64,000 bases of DNA from Spirogloea muscicola (lineage: Eukaryota; Streptophyta; Zygnematophyceae; Spirogloeales; Spirogloeaceae). The notes under the pieces were generated by a model. It was not told the origin of the DNA. It did no database searches and saw only the letters and a list, made by a program, of their open reading frames with translations. The stretch's first letter is position 1, and each line of letters starts with the position of its first letter. Of this stretch, positions 50,837 to 62,218 are shown in pieces. The position numbers and the translations under genes are program-made. Location of the stretch: NCBI GenBank assembly GCA_009602725.1, contig WELB01000030.1:701553-765552 (forward strand), in the 5' to 3' direction.

Positions 50837-52741
50837 ATGAGGGCCGCCGCCGCCGCCGCCCGCCTGGCGGCCCGCGCAGCCTCTGCCGCCCGGCGAGCCC
50901 ACACGCAACGTATTGGTGGTAACGCTGCCCCTTCTTCCTGCTCCACACTTGCGCTCTTGTTGATCTGCTGCCTGCATTGATCGTCTCCAGGGAGGCCCTT
51001 CCTGCTCAGCCTCCGAATCAGTGACCGCCGCAGGCGGCCCTGAGTGGTCGGGGCTGACGATCTGAGGCAGCGCGCAACAGGCGGAGCTGCAACTGCGGCC
51101 AGGCGGGCTCACACCGCCCTGATCAGCAGGGCGGTTGGGAGCCATTCAAGTGGATCAAGAGGAGCGGACCGCCTGGCACCAGCATTCCTCCTTCCTGCTG
51201 CGGTCGTAGCAGGTGCGCGTGGCGACACAATAGCTGAAGCGACAAATTGAAGAACAGTGGCGTGTAGACAAGGCTACTTCCCTTTCCTATCATCTGCTTT
51301 GACTTTGTGCGAGCATGTTCAGCTGCGCTGATGAAAGTCACCTCACCTCACCTGCTTAGCTACTGCCAGGAGAGCTCACAAACTACACCGTTGCAGCAAG
51401 TGGCTGACATAACAGCATCTGACACTAAGTTCTCTGCTTCTCTGCACTGACCAGTCTGGGCGACTTCTGAGACCGTGCTTGCCTTGGAGGTGACTGATGC
51501 AGCCCTCCATGTAGTATACCAAGGTGGTAGTGCACTTGTCCTCGTTGCGACAGCCAGGGGCACCACAGGCACCTGTGGTGCATATAGAAACACCAACGTC
51601 TGCATTGCGCTTGAGATCAGTAGGTAGTACACTTTGCTTCTGGTCTGACATGTCAGACCGAGGTTGCTCTCTTGAACCACACAGACATCCTAATGCCTTA
51701 CATATGACTTGACAATGTGCAGCAAGAACGTACATTTATTGCTGTGAAGCCTGACGGTGTACAGCGGGGTCTGGTAAGCGTGAGCATGTGCACGTACTCG
51801 CACAAAAGCGATGATACTGGCTACAAAGGCAGGCCGACTATGCTACTCTGTATTGATCCTGCATGCTCTCACCTGATAGCTACATCCTGTGCCGATTCTG
51901 AAGTCAGACGTTCCTTGGCAGGTATCCGAGATAATTGCACGCTTTGAGAGAAAAGGCTACAAGTTGGTAGGGATCAAAATTGTGACTCCGACAAAGGAGT
52001 TCGCAGAGAAGCATTATGACGATCTCAAGAACAAGCCCTTTTTCAATGGACTAACGGACTTTCTCAGCTCTGGCCCTGTGGTTGGCATGGTATGTACCTT
52101 TCCCTTGTGCAACTAACGACGCTGTCTACAGGCTGTCGGGCATGCAGCACACTCTAGCAGGTCTACAGCCTGCATAGGCATAGCTGAGGTCTGGCGAATC
52201 AGTGTGACGAATCTTCCCTATGGCAAGGGGTAATTGACCCTGCAACTGCAGGTCTGGGAAGGCGAGGGCGTTATCAAGTACGGCAGGAAGATGATTGGTG
52301 CTACCAATCCAAGCGCATCAGAGCCTGGGACCATTCGGGGTGATCTGGCTGTTGTTGTTGGGAGGTGAGGTCCACAACTATCGAGTGGCTGCTCACCAGT
52401 ACGATGTTTTGGACGAGACGCTAGATGATCAGCGATCTTGATCACTCTAAGGACCTCAAGAAGAGCTGCCTGGGGTCGCATTTACAGCTGGAGCCTTGAT
52501 GAGCTGGGGGGTGGTTTTGCGAGGAGCTGCTGTGACCAGGGTGACCTCTGTCAGCAGGCACTCGGAATGGGCCATGAGGAGCAGGCTGCAGTGACGAAGT
52601 ATTACCTGTTCTTCATGCAGGAACATCATCCACGGTAGTGATGGGCCCGAGACTGCCAAGGACGAGATTAGCCTCTGGTTCAAAGAGGACGAGCTGGTAT
52701 CTTATTCGCTGGACACAGAGAAATGGATCTACGAGAAATGA
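50837..52741 (+). CDS. NDPK3: Nucleoside diphosphate kinase, NDPK3-like with organelle-targeting N-terminus
   Basis: Transfers the gamma phosphate between nucleoside triphosphates and diphosphates. Catalytic exons are 51723-51773, 51922-52089, 52252-52364 and 52621-52741, giving 150 aa from [16 protein letters not shown] to a final TEKWIYEK. Seen: [50 protein letters not shown] and the active-site [13 protein letters not shown] likely first exon at 50837-50918 encodes an Ala/Arg-rich presequence ([20 protein letters not shown]). At least one intermediate exon is needed; a candidate at about 51180-51210 encodes AFLLPAAVV, like the hydrophobic FALPAAAYM segment of plant NDPK3 (mitochondrial/plastid), but its borders are uncertain. 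Confidence 0.88.
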
Positions 52742-53380
52742 GGCAGAGCTCCAGCACTTCGTGTGGTCCCTGCGCTGGCTGTCAAGGAGGCTTTCAAACA
52801 GCGCTTTGAGTGTAATAAATGCCTTCTATATTGCGACTTGCTTGGTCAGCAGTGCCCTGCAGTTTCAGGGAACTTCTTTGAAGCACTTGCTATGTAGCCA
52901 ATTTGACTCGTTGTAAGAGCACAGACGTGATTGTGAACGGAACACAGTTGTTGTGGTAGAGCACATTTGTGCTGGCACAAGGCTTTCCTTCCCCCTCTTG
53001 AGCCATAATTACCCCAGTTGACATTGCTGAGCACCTTGCAGATTCTCACTAAAATTGCGTGTTGGTCTAGTACCGAGATAGAGACTCAACGCAGTTGCGC
53101 TTGCAGAGAGACAGCGGAGCACAGGTGGCAACCCGCGCACCAGCTGGCGCTAGCGGCTGTTTGCAGCTGCAGGCGGCGCAATTGCCAAAGCGTTGGTCAG
53201 GTCCAGCTGCTGCGTGGCTGGACAGAGAGAATGCGGCTGCTGATATTTGAAGAATCGGCTGTAAAATGCCAGCGGCTGGACGGTGAAACGGCCAAGCTGA
53301 ACGGCCCAAAGCTTGGGGCAGACCCGCCGCTTCGTTGTTGCCAGTTTCTGTGCGCGGGCCTTCGCAGGCGCCGTTCAAGA
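52742..53380. repeat. Intergenic region with promoter-type repeat word
   Basis: NDPK3 3' UTR, then an inverted copy of the gaatcggctgt / gcggctgctgat word at 53233-53270, the same combination seen upstream of TMN1, HVA22 and TRAPPC13. No host gene start is evident just beside it. Small frames are not recognised. Confidence 0.45.
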
Positions 53381-53535
53381 GCCTTGTGGAAGGCACCGCA
53401 AGCGCCCCGCCGAGCGGATGCAAGCGGCAGTGCGGGTGGGGAGATGTCCTCCCACGAGGCAACGACACCTGCTCCCCACCGCGAGGCAACACCAACTGCC
53501 CCGACGGGAGCCGACGCCCAAGCCGGGGGGTTGGG
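53381..53535. repeat. Duplicated block, copy 1
   Basis: About 155 bases starting gccttgtggaaggcaccgca match 55360-55515 in the same orientation, with a modest number of differences and small indels by eye. The block is GC-rich. Its flank ggcccaaaag-type sequence resembles the inverted GGGCTGGC module of the dispersed repeat, so both may be retroelement pieces. Confidence 0.8.
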
Positions 53536-54149
53536 GTTTCAAGCCAAGGCTAACGTAGTGTTCCCACGGCGGTCGGGGACGGGGTCGAGGTCGAGGTCAT
53601 GCTGAGGTGTCGCGCGCTGAGTGGAAATGACCCGTTTCACTGGAGGTCGCGCGCCGGTCATCCACCCTCCACGCCAGCGCACGTGAAGCGATGACGCGGC
53701 CCACCGTTTGCCACTCTGGTCCCCCGTTTGACACCGTGGCTCGCCGTTTGCGGGGGGAGCGCGCGGATGTCGTACCGGGGTAGACCCCGGTACGAAACGC
53801 TCCTTTCCGGAGGATGGCGGCGGAGCCAATCGACGGCTGCCACGCACACGCGCGCCCCCGCGCCAAAATGTGTCGATTCGAAGTTCGATGCGGAGGGAGG
53901 GAGGGAGGAGGGGCTCCTCGCCCGCCTGCCCTCTCTGCGCACACTTCTCTCTGCGCTCCCCCGCCTGGCATCCCCCGCCTGGCCACCCTCCCCCGGCCGA
54001 GCTCCCCCGCGCAGCAAGAGGCGGGGAAGCCATGGCGATGCGCCTGCCTTGGTGCTCGGGTGCAGGCGGGGACGACGACCTGGTCAGCTCGGGGTCATCT
54101 CCTCAACCCTCGCCCGAGAAAGGCGTTGCGCCGCCTCTGCCGGCGACCA
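53536..54149. other. GC-rich intergenic stretch with palindrome and CCGTTTG repeats
   Basis: Three ccgtttg words lie between 53705 and 53755 with spacings near 20 bases. A perfect inverted repeat is at 53770-53795. Positions 53889-54010 hold ggga and cccccgcctgg short repeats. The large overlapping open frames on both strands are due to base composition. I see no gene. Confidence 0.45.
53770..53795. repeat. Perfect 11-base inverted repeat
   Basis: Arms tcgtaccgggg (53770-53780) and ccccggtacga (53785-53795) are separated by taga. It could be a transposon end, a protein-binding site or a structural element; nothing nearby decides. Confidence 0.75.
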
Positions 54150-54635
54150 TCATCGCGCAAGGTCCTGCACAAGCTCCCGTGATCTCTTCGGCACCGTCTT
54201 CTCCACAATAATCTTGCATGTCGTGGACGTTCCTGGACCAAAAAGGTCAGCGATCACGTTGAGATAACTCCCGCTTGCAAGACGATGGAGTGTGACTAGT
54301 ATGCACACCCCCACTGGCACCGCCTTCCGCATATTGGTGTCATGGCGTTGTAATGAGGGCCCCAGTTTCTGACATAGTATTTGGAAGGTGTTTCGTGACA
54401 CTCTTACTCGAGATTTGAATAAGCCCTCATCGTAACCATGCAGTAGAGTGTGGGCGTGAATTGTCGACCTTTCATAGGACCAAAGACGTCTTCTCTTTGC
54501 TTGGTGCTCAGACGCCTTCCTCTCTTGCTCCCAAATGAGCAACGTCAACTCCTCGTCAAGGGCGATGTTGACGCCTAAGAAGATGAACATCATTAGCACC
54601 ACCAGGAGTGCTATCACAATCCCTTCTTGCTCCAT
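54150..54635 (-). pseudogene. PIF/Harbinger-type transposase fragment (HARBI1-like N-terminal region)
   Basis: The 161-codon frame has RVSRNTFQILCQKLGPSLQR, DTNMRKAVPVGVCILVTLHR and LASGSYLNVIADLFGPGTST, the N-terminal helix-turn-helix part of Harbinger/HARBI1 nucleases. The DDE catalytic region that should follow is absent: after ELVQDLAR the frame runs into unrelated GC-rich sequence, so it is 3'-truncated. The first 25 residues are strongly hydrophobic (ALLVVLMMFIFLGVNIAL), unusual for this family and perhaps not part of the protein. No terminal inverted repeats were found. Confidence 0.7.
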
Positions 54636-54726
54636 GTCTGCACAAGCAGACTATGGAGAAGTTTATAGCTGAGGCTTGTATGCGAACTTTCACAATCCTC
54701 AAACTTGTCCCAGCTCACTCACAACC

Positions 54727-55081
54727 GGCATGTGACTTGGCATGCCCGCAAAGCTTGCAAATTGTCGACACTATGCGTGCAATAGTACCTGGGAGAATGG
54801 CAGTGCTCTTTGCGTGAGTTCAGGAATCGGCGGTGCAACTGAAGGCCGGTCCAGCCGCCTGCAAAATCCATCCAGCCACAAGTTGGCTCAGCAACGGACG
54901 GGCGGCATGACTTGGCACGCTCGCAAAGCTTGCACACTGTCGACACAACGCGTGCAAACATACCTGGGAGAGCGGCAGTGCTCTTTGCTTGAGTTCAGGA
55001 ATCGGCGGTGCAACTGAATGCCGGTCCAGCCGCCTGCAAAGTCCCTGCAGGCACAGGATGAGTCAGCAACTCATGGCGGGC
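54727..55081. repeat. Tandem duplication of a 177-base unit
   Basis: Unit 1 at 54727-54903 and unit 2 at 54904-55081 share long identical stretches (gttcaggaatcggcggtgca, gccggtccagccgcctgcaa, cgcaaagcttgca) with scattered differences, so the duplication is not brand new. It lies between the Harbinger fragment and a retroelement relic. Confidence 0.88.
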
Positions 55082-55359
55082 TTGTTTGGCGGCGTGCCCG
55101 CTATGCCCTCGGCGTACGCGGTGCAGCGCTTGTGGCAGCCACCCGCAGTTGCTGATTGCACCCCCATGCGAGCGCCAGCGTTGACGCACTGCCGCTGTTG
55201 TTCTCCTCGCAGCGCGAGCTTGCAGGTTGGAGGTTGCGTNCCACCATGATGGAAGCAATTGGACTGGGCTAATGCACGCCCAGCACGCTGGTGTATCGCG
55301 AGTGCCTGGGAGAACAGCGCTTCCAAATGGACTGGTGGCTGTGAGAGGCCGGCCCAAAA
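55082..55359 (-). repeat. Retroelement 3'-end relic next to an n
   Basis: On the minus strand, 55255-55330 encodes SQALAIHQRAGRALAQSN, the same style as the relics at 9520-9697 and 44085-44240. A single n is at 55240. The left part is unrecognised. Confidence 0.45.
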
Positions 55360-55515
55360 GCCTTGTGGAAGGCACCGCAAGCGCCCCGCCGAGCGGGATG
55401 CGAGCGGGAGCGCAGGCGGGGAGAGCTTCTCCCACTAGGCATCGACACCTGCTGCCCACCGCGAGAGAACACCGACTGCCCTGACGGGAGCCGACGCCCA
55501 AGCCGGGGGTGTTGG
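55360..55515. repeat. Duplicated block, copy 2
   Basis: Same sequence as 53381-53535, direct orientation, about 1.98 kb away. It is followed by short agctaa/gctaag repeats at 55525-55566 just before the NAA35 leader. Confidence 0.8.
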
Positions 55516-55676
55516 AGTTCTTAGCTAAAGCTCAGCTAAGCTAAGGCTAAGCTAAAGCCAAGCTAAACCGGGGCCGGTCTGCTGGCCACGCTCGGAACGC
55601 CGCCAGAGTTGAAGCCTGAGGCGGCCAGCGGCGGCCGCGGGCCCCGCTCCGGCGACGCGCGGAGCTGTGCTCCGCC

Positions 55677-58600
55677 ATGGACGCCGAGCCGGCCGCCAGC
55701 GGTGGCGTCGGCGACGAGGGCCAGCGGCCGCGCTGGCCCGACGCCGGGCCCTTCTTCGCGCAAGTCTGCCACGGTGCGCGCCGCCCGCCGCGGCACCCGG
55801 GATGCTGGCGGCCGCCGTGCTGCGAGCCAGCCTGCGTTGGTCAGGAGGAGCGGCATGACTTAGTGGTCGTCAGCCCGTGCTTTCCATGCAGAGCTGAAGC
55901 CGGGGGAGCTCGTCCACGGCGAGAACTTCAGCCTCTTTGAAGCTATGTCGGCGCTCGAGGTGGGCCATCCTCGCAGTCCTTCCGGCCTGCGCGCAGCTGG
56001 CGATCGCCCTCCATCTTCTCGTCCTGTACATCAGGCTGCAGCGGCAAACATAGTCGGCCGGCGTCGGATTCAGCGTCCTCAGCGTTCTCAGCGTGGGGAA
56101 GCCAAAAGCAGCGCAGACAGACGGACATACGGACCACCTGAGGGCTCCACAGCTAAGCACAGGGGAAAGAAAGCTCTGCTGGAGGGCGATCAGGCAGCAG
56201 TCACCGGTCCAGGTCCAGGTCTAGGAGCATGCGAGCAGTCCGGAAGCCGCAGCTGGCCCAGAGGACAGCGTGGAGTAGGGCGCTCTCGTGCCAACGTCCG
56301 GCGGTGCCATTCCTGCCTCGCTGACCTTCACAGAGGGTGGGCAAAGGGGCCAGATTATGGATGCGAAGATGGATGCCGGCATGAAGTCCGGCGGCTTCAG
56401 GAGCGCAGACGAGGCCATTGCCAGTGGAGCTGCGCCAGTGGATCTCACAACCGAGCAGCTGATTGACGTCATCGACCAGATCCTGGCCTGCGAGGTCACT
56501 GCATTCTCCTTGCTCCATGGAAATTACTGTCGTGGGATGCACCTGGCATCTTCTTCTGGCGATTGCTGTCTGTCTGAGGTCAAAGCTCGGGTGCCATATT
56601 GTGCTGACCGCATCATGCAGACAGAGCTGCAATTTACCCATTCTTGGAGACCTTGGCAAGATAGTGCAGATGCATTGCTGTATGTACGGAACTGTGTGTT
56701 GCAACTTGCGACCTGCGCTTATTGCATAAGACATGTGTTACTGGTGTAGGCAATGTGGCATGCCGGCAGCTCTTTGGCGCAGACCATCTACACTTGCCTG
56801 TACTTGCTTAGGCTTGACCGCACCGAGTCCAACGTGCTGCTGCACGCATACTGCAGAATGGTGCGAGCAACCTGCAGCCTGATAAGGAACACGGTTTCCC
56901 AGGCTGACATACATGAGGTGATCATTCAATGTAGGCCTCTTGCAGCACCTAGGTGCGATGAGTAGCGTCATTTTCAATGATAGTGCAGCCTATGAAGGGG
57001 GATTTGCTGTCATCTTTGTTGGTCCAGCTAGCACCTTCGAGTCTTGACTGATTGCAGTTGGCACACTCTGGTGTCTCACAATAGGAAGAAGACTTCTCTA
57101 CAATGTCATACGGCCTACCGTTAGTGGAGGGTGAAAGTGACGGCAAGTGTGTTCCCCTGCTTAACACCGTTGAGGAGACGCTGATGAGACAGCTCAGTGC
57201 TGCTGAGAAGCCGGGCTTTAATGGTGCCCCAGAAGGTTAGCAGCACCCTGTGTACTCGGATGAAAAGTGAGGTATTACCAGGAGCTTGTAGTCATTCTGA
57301 CTGGCAGCAGTCAATAGCTGCAATATTGAGCTGAGCTGAGCTACGTGCATCGTGATATGCATGTCATAGGAACAGGACTGAAACTGCGTGGTTGGTTTGG
57401 TGCCGCCACTGCCTTGCATATTGACTGCACTCATAATGTGACAGATTATGCTTGTCGCAGACTCTGAGAAAGTGCCAGGGAATTTGTTGCTAGACGACCA
57501 ACAGTGCCACCACCTCCTCATGCGCTTGAGGTTTCGAAAGGCATTACACGAGGTCTTCACAAGCATAAATCAACCACAGGGCGAGGGCTTGCCTGCGGCT
57601 CGCAAGCACATTGTGGCTGCTACCGAAGAGCTGAAGAAGCTCAAACTGTTGAAGTGCAACCAGGAGCAAGAACCACAGGCTCTTACGGCTGTTGATGGCA
57701 GCCTGCAGTCGCAGAAAGATTTTTCGAGTCCTTCACATTCTGTGCCGCAAAGTGAAGACCAGTTGGGTTCTGCTCCCAATACTTCATCTCTACACACTAC
57801 TGCTAGTGCATCTCCTGGAGCACAGCGTCGTATGGAGCCTGCGCTGCCAGCTGCCTCCTCGTCCCCGCCAACAAGTACCCCCGGAGAAGCAGCTCGAGGC
57901 ACAAGTATTGACGATTCCGAACCTTGCACGTGCTCTGGGAGACCAGCGCTTGGCTTTGAGGAGAGCGTCAATAGGAGACTCCTGGCTCCAACACCACCAC
58001 GACCCATCCGCCTGTACAGCTGGAGAAAGGTGAGTGAGCCAAAAGTCCAGCTTTGTCATGAGGCATCGGCAACATGGGCATGAAGCTGGAACTCATCATA
58101 GCTTATCTAAGCTATCTGTGGTCTAATTTACATGAATGAGCATTTGGTTTATGCAGACACTTGAAGCTTTCGAGCACCTGTTGTCAGATCTGGATCGGCT
58201 GTGCACCCTGCCACATATAATTACGTTAGAGGAGCTGCAGCAATTTATCAATGACTTCCAGCTGTCGGATCCTGGACCAATTGCAAGGGCGCAAGTAGAG
58301 GTATCATAGCCTTCATGCGTCGAACTGTGCAGCCTGTGTAGAGATGGTGCGTTGGAATAGTGCGTGGTGTTGTACTCGCTATATTTGACTGATATAGCAC
58401 TAAAGCCCTGACACCATACTGCCTCATCCCCTGGTGACGCTACTGTAACTCTTGCCTAGCTATAGTGGTCATGTAAGAACTGTCAACGCATTGTCAATGA
58501 TGTACTGTTGCTTCCCTGCCTGGTTGCAGCTAGTAGTGCTCCAAGAAGGGAAAGTCCTTGGACTACAGCCGGTTGCAAACTATGTATATCACGCACTGGG

Positions 58601-61600
58601 GTTGTCTCAGGAGACATTCAGCAGTGATGCCCTTATCTCTGGCTTCGTTGCCAGGGCCACTCGTGTGAGTTACGTTCTGCTTAGCGACTGATGCATGTCA
58701 AGGACCTCAGGTCCAATAGCAGTTGTCTTATCCCTTTCTATCGCTATGTGCAGCCATGCATGTCACTGCTTAAGATACTGTGCGCAAATTCAGCACGGAG
58801 GAGAAGGAAACTTGTGCGCACACTGGTGGAGTGGGATCAGTTGATTGTAGAGGTGAATTGCATACTGCTTCCACTCCTTGGCTGCATCTAGAGTAAGAAT
58901 AATCTATATCTGTTTTCATGTTGCCCTTTGAGAAGTATCTTGTGGCCAAGAGAAATTGGCACTGAAGATGAGGAGGATCCTCCGTGGTCGAGGTCTTCAG
59001 AGACGGATTGTATTCACGCCCTTGCTAGGACTTCTACATATAGTCTACTTAATGTTGCAGAACAGTTGAAGGTGTCTCTGAGATTGCACAGTGAGACGTT
59101 GTAGTAGATGAGCGCCCTACACGCGAGACTGCTGCAGCTCACATTCTCAATCGGTTGTGTCTGATAGGCAGAAACTGCACAGGACTCCAAGAGATTCAAG
59201 GAGCACATGCTGGCAAACTATGCCCAGGTAAATCCATGTCCATGGACGGTGTTGTTTGGAAGCATTCCTGCAGGTGCTGAAGTATAGGCAGTTTTGTACT
59301 TGAGGATGTCATGTAAGAGGGCTAGTATCTGCTCTGGTCAATAGGCTTGAGCTTTCAGATAGTCTGCACGTGAGTGTCAAGACAAAGGGCAGGACAGGCT
59401 ACAGGTTCGCTGAGTAGCTCTTATGAGATCAGGCCTTGGAGCAGTTATTCAGCCCCTTCTCAAGTCCCCTTCTCAAATTCAGGCCCTCATGGCATACATG
59501 ATAAAATATTTCTGAGGACCTCTGGGTCGAATGCCCTCATTCTTGTCTTTCACGTTGCAAAAGCATGACAAGTACGTCTCTTTGCTGCGAGCACTGTGAG
59601 TGCAGCAGGACTGGTGGACCGAGAACCGCATTGTCAGCTTCACTGTGGAGCAAACGTGTCGCATTATAGCGCAGTATTTATTACTTGGCTTTTCGTCCAA
59701 CCTTTACTCTCCGCCAGAATGTTTGATGATATACTGGTATGATGCTCGACGTTTGATGCCATGTCGTTGCTGCATTGTACGTTGTTGCAGGAGGTTACAT
59801 TTGACAGGCATGCTATTAGGTGTGTAGATACTTGCTGCAAGTACCTAAGGGTTCTTTCTAGAAAACTCCAGCAGTACAATTACTACTTGTTCATTCAGAG
59901 CTCTGAAGAGGTGGTGTTAATCAGAGATTTGCTGGCCAGCTGGTCACGGAGTGGCAGTGATCCTTGCCGTACAGGTACTTGGATCATGTTCTAAGCACGC
60001 TGGTGCACAATCAAGGAACACGTGAGGTGCACACCTTCCACAAGAAAGCCATTGGTCAAGGTGATGCTATCGAATTGCTGGGCACTAACTTTTGCAAGTC
60101 AAATAGAGGAAGTCAAATCTACGTGCATATGCAGCTTCTCTTACTTGTTGTATTTAAATACACAATGTAGAGTCTATTTTTTGCTAGTTATTCCTTACAA
60201 TGCAAACGTGCAATGAAGAATGTATTGTATACAATCTCACGAAGTCACTAGCTGCACCAGATGCTTTCACTGACAGTGTACAGTTATGTGGGCTGTGCTG
60301 TAGCCAAGAAGGCCAAGAAAAAGAAGACAATGACCCAGAAGCCAGTACAGCCGGCAGACTACCAGCCCAGCGTTGACATGTATCATACCTATGTGTACTC
60401 CGAGCTATGCAAGGCTTACATTGGAGTGAGAACCTGGCCTTTTGTAATGACACAATGTTAATACCAGCGAGTTGCTCTCTTCCATTGCTATGTAGACGTA
60501 TGTCACCATGTAATGGTGCCCTGTATGCAGCGTCACAGGGTCTGAGCTGACTGGTGTTAAGCAAGCACTATACGCGATCTGGGTGAGCTACAGCTTGGAT
60601 TGACTGCCCCTCTTGCTTGCCAGTTGCTCATGGGCTTGGAGCTGGATCACAAGGTCTCGTATCCTATGGCACCCTTCAACACCGAGGAGGAGGTATGACG
60701 CAGCAGATGTCAATGCTACTTGGACTGGATATCAGGACATTGTGACCACTCTGCTGGTGGTATTGGCTCGCTTGGCATTGCCACAGGTGTTTAACCTCCA
60801 AGCCAGGTGGTCGCCACAATCACCACCTGCTTATAGGCTTGTTGGTGCCGCGGTTGCAGAGATACATTCAGCGTTTCGGTCCTCTCGATGCGGTCCGCGT
60901 GCCTGAGCCCGCTGCTTATTCCACATTCAAGCGGCACACTGCAAGGACCCACACTTCAGTAATGCTTTGCAAGCCCTGCCTTCTGCTAGTCATACTATGG
61001 GTGCTGCTTGTGTGCCACTTTGTACTCTGTAGCTTTTGTCATGTGTCTTGTGTTTGCCGCCTGAAGATCTAGGCTGCTTTGTATCAAACCCGTACATAGC
61101 TACGGCTGCCAGCTATATCCAGCCAGTCTGTGGCAGGAGACTGTCCGCTTGATCAGAATGATGATGTTTTCCCATGGTTAACTGGAAAAGGCGCTTGTGG
61201 CCGCCTCTGAATTTAAGCAGTGCGTGAGTCTGTACTCGCATGAATCGATTTCTTGACATAGAGTTGACCTTCTTCCTGTGCATCACATCTGCAGGTTCCA
61301 CAGCAGTATCACCTCGCACTTGAGCACTTCCACACGGTTGGGCAATACCTTCACCAGCTTCATGGCCGGCTGCAGGCAATTACGGACATGCCTGCTGTCA
61401 GCTATGGAGAGCGACTGAAGGAGCTTCAGCGGCTCCAACAGGCAAGCAAATCTGAAGGCCACAGCCTCCGATTGCGTTGCCTGCACATCACTTTCTGCAT
61501 GGTGGTGCTGAGTACCTCACGGGGAGCGTCCAGCCCTCAGCTCCTGCATTGTGGGAAGCTTATTCAAAAGCTGCTCACTGGGCATTTGGCTCTCCACATT

Positions 61601-61730
61601 GCAGGTTGTAACTCGGAACATGCTGGCCCTCAAGATTGCCCACCGGACAGGGCCTGGGCCAACGCTCAAGGCCACCTTTGATTTCTCCCACCACATCTGT
61701 TTCCCAGTTGCAGTTCTCAAGCGCAGCTGA
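55677..61730 (+). CDS. NAA35: NatC auxiliary subunit NAA35 / MAK10
   Basis: NAA35 is the scaffold of the NatC N-terminal acetyltransferase (with NAA30 and NAA38), which acetylates Met-Leu/Ile/Phe-type N-termini. Exons are 55677-55773, 55892-55959, 56354-56494, 56750-56917, 57085-57235, 57461-58029, 58157-58300, 58530-58664, 58754-58852, 59168-59227, about 59609-59736, 59820-59974, 60304-60425, 60623-60691, 60860-60958, 61295-61441, 61605-61730. Hallmarks: LFEAMSALE joined to IMDAKMDAGM, SLAQTIYTCLYLL, LGFEESVNRRLL, LVRTLVEWDQL, KKAKKKKTMTQ, RFGPLDAV and a VLKRS end. The 569-nt exon adds a Ser/Pro-rich linker. One exon is probably missing between 59228 and 59608 (candidate HDKYVSLLRAL near 59555-59588). 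The last intron uses a GC donor at 61442-61443. Confidence 0.9.
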
Positions 61731-62218
61731 CAGCTTCCGTCAGCATGGAAAATGGTCCAGCTTAGACTGCAGTTGCTAGCTTTCCTTGGGAATATCCAGA
61801 GTACCAACTGCAGATTGTATTCGGTATGATTTGCAGTGATATTCTTGCGATCTGGGGCTGTCATCTAATTGCCAGCTGTGAGTCCCTGACAACGCCGTAC
61901 CGTTACCGGAACATGGTAGATGTTGATGTCCTTATCCCCCTTGCTTAGTGCAGTTATGCTCAACTGATACCCGTAAAACATCAAGAGAGAGGGACGCACA
62001 GTGTGTCTGGAATGTAGCTTTGGAAATCGAGGATTCACGGCCGAAGACGGAGCGCGGCCCCGGCCCAGTTTGGCCCCGCTGAGCTGGTCATGAACACCCT
62101 CTGTGCGCCTAAGTGGCTTTCACAGCCGTTCATCTTTATTCAGCAGCCGCATACTTCGGCCCACGGAGACCTGGCCGCGCAGCCCGCAGGTCGCGCGCCT
62201 CCGCCCGCGGCGGCGGCC
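61731..62218. promoter_or_regulatory. NAA35 3' UTR and TRAPPC13 upstream region
   Basis: The right part, 62116-62150, holds ctttcacagccgttcatctt and cagcagccgc, the words shared with the TMN1 and HVA22 upstream regions, about 70-100 bases before the TRAPPC13 start codon. No gene is seen. Confidence 0.45.

Noticed and set aside
53539-54267. Six overlapping open frames above 100 codons
   Set aside because: GC-rich composition keeps all frames open; none resembles a protein family.
54727-55081. CRISPR-like array
   Set aside because: Two long tandem units without spacers in a eukaryotic genome; it is a tandem duplication.
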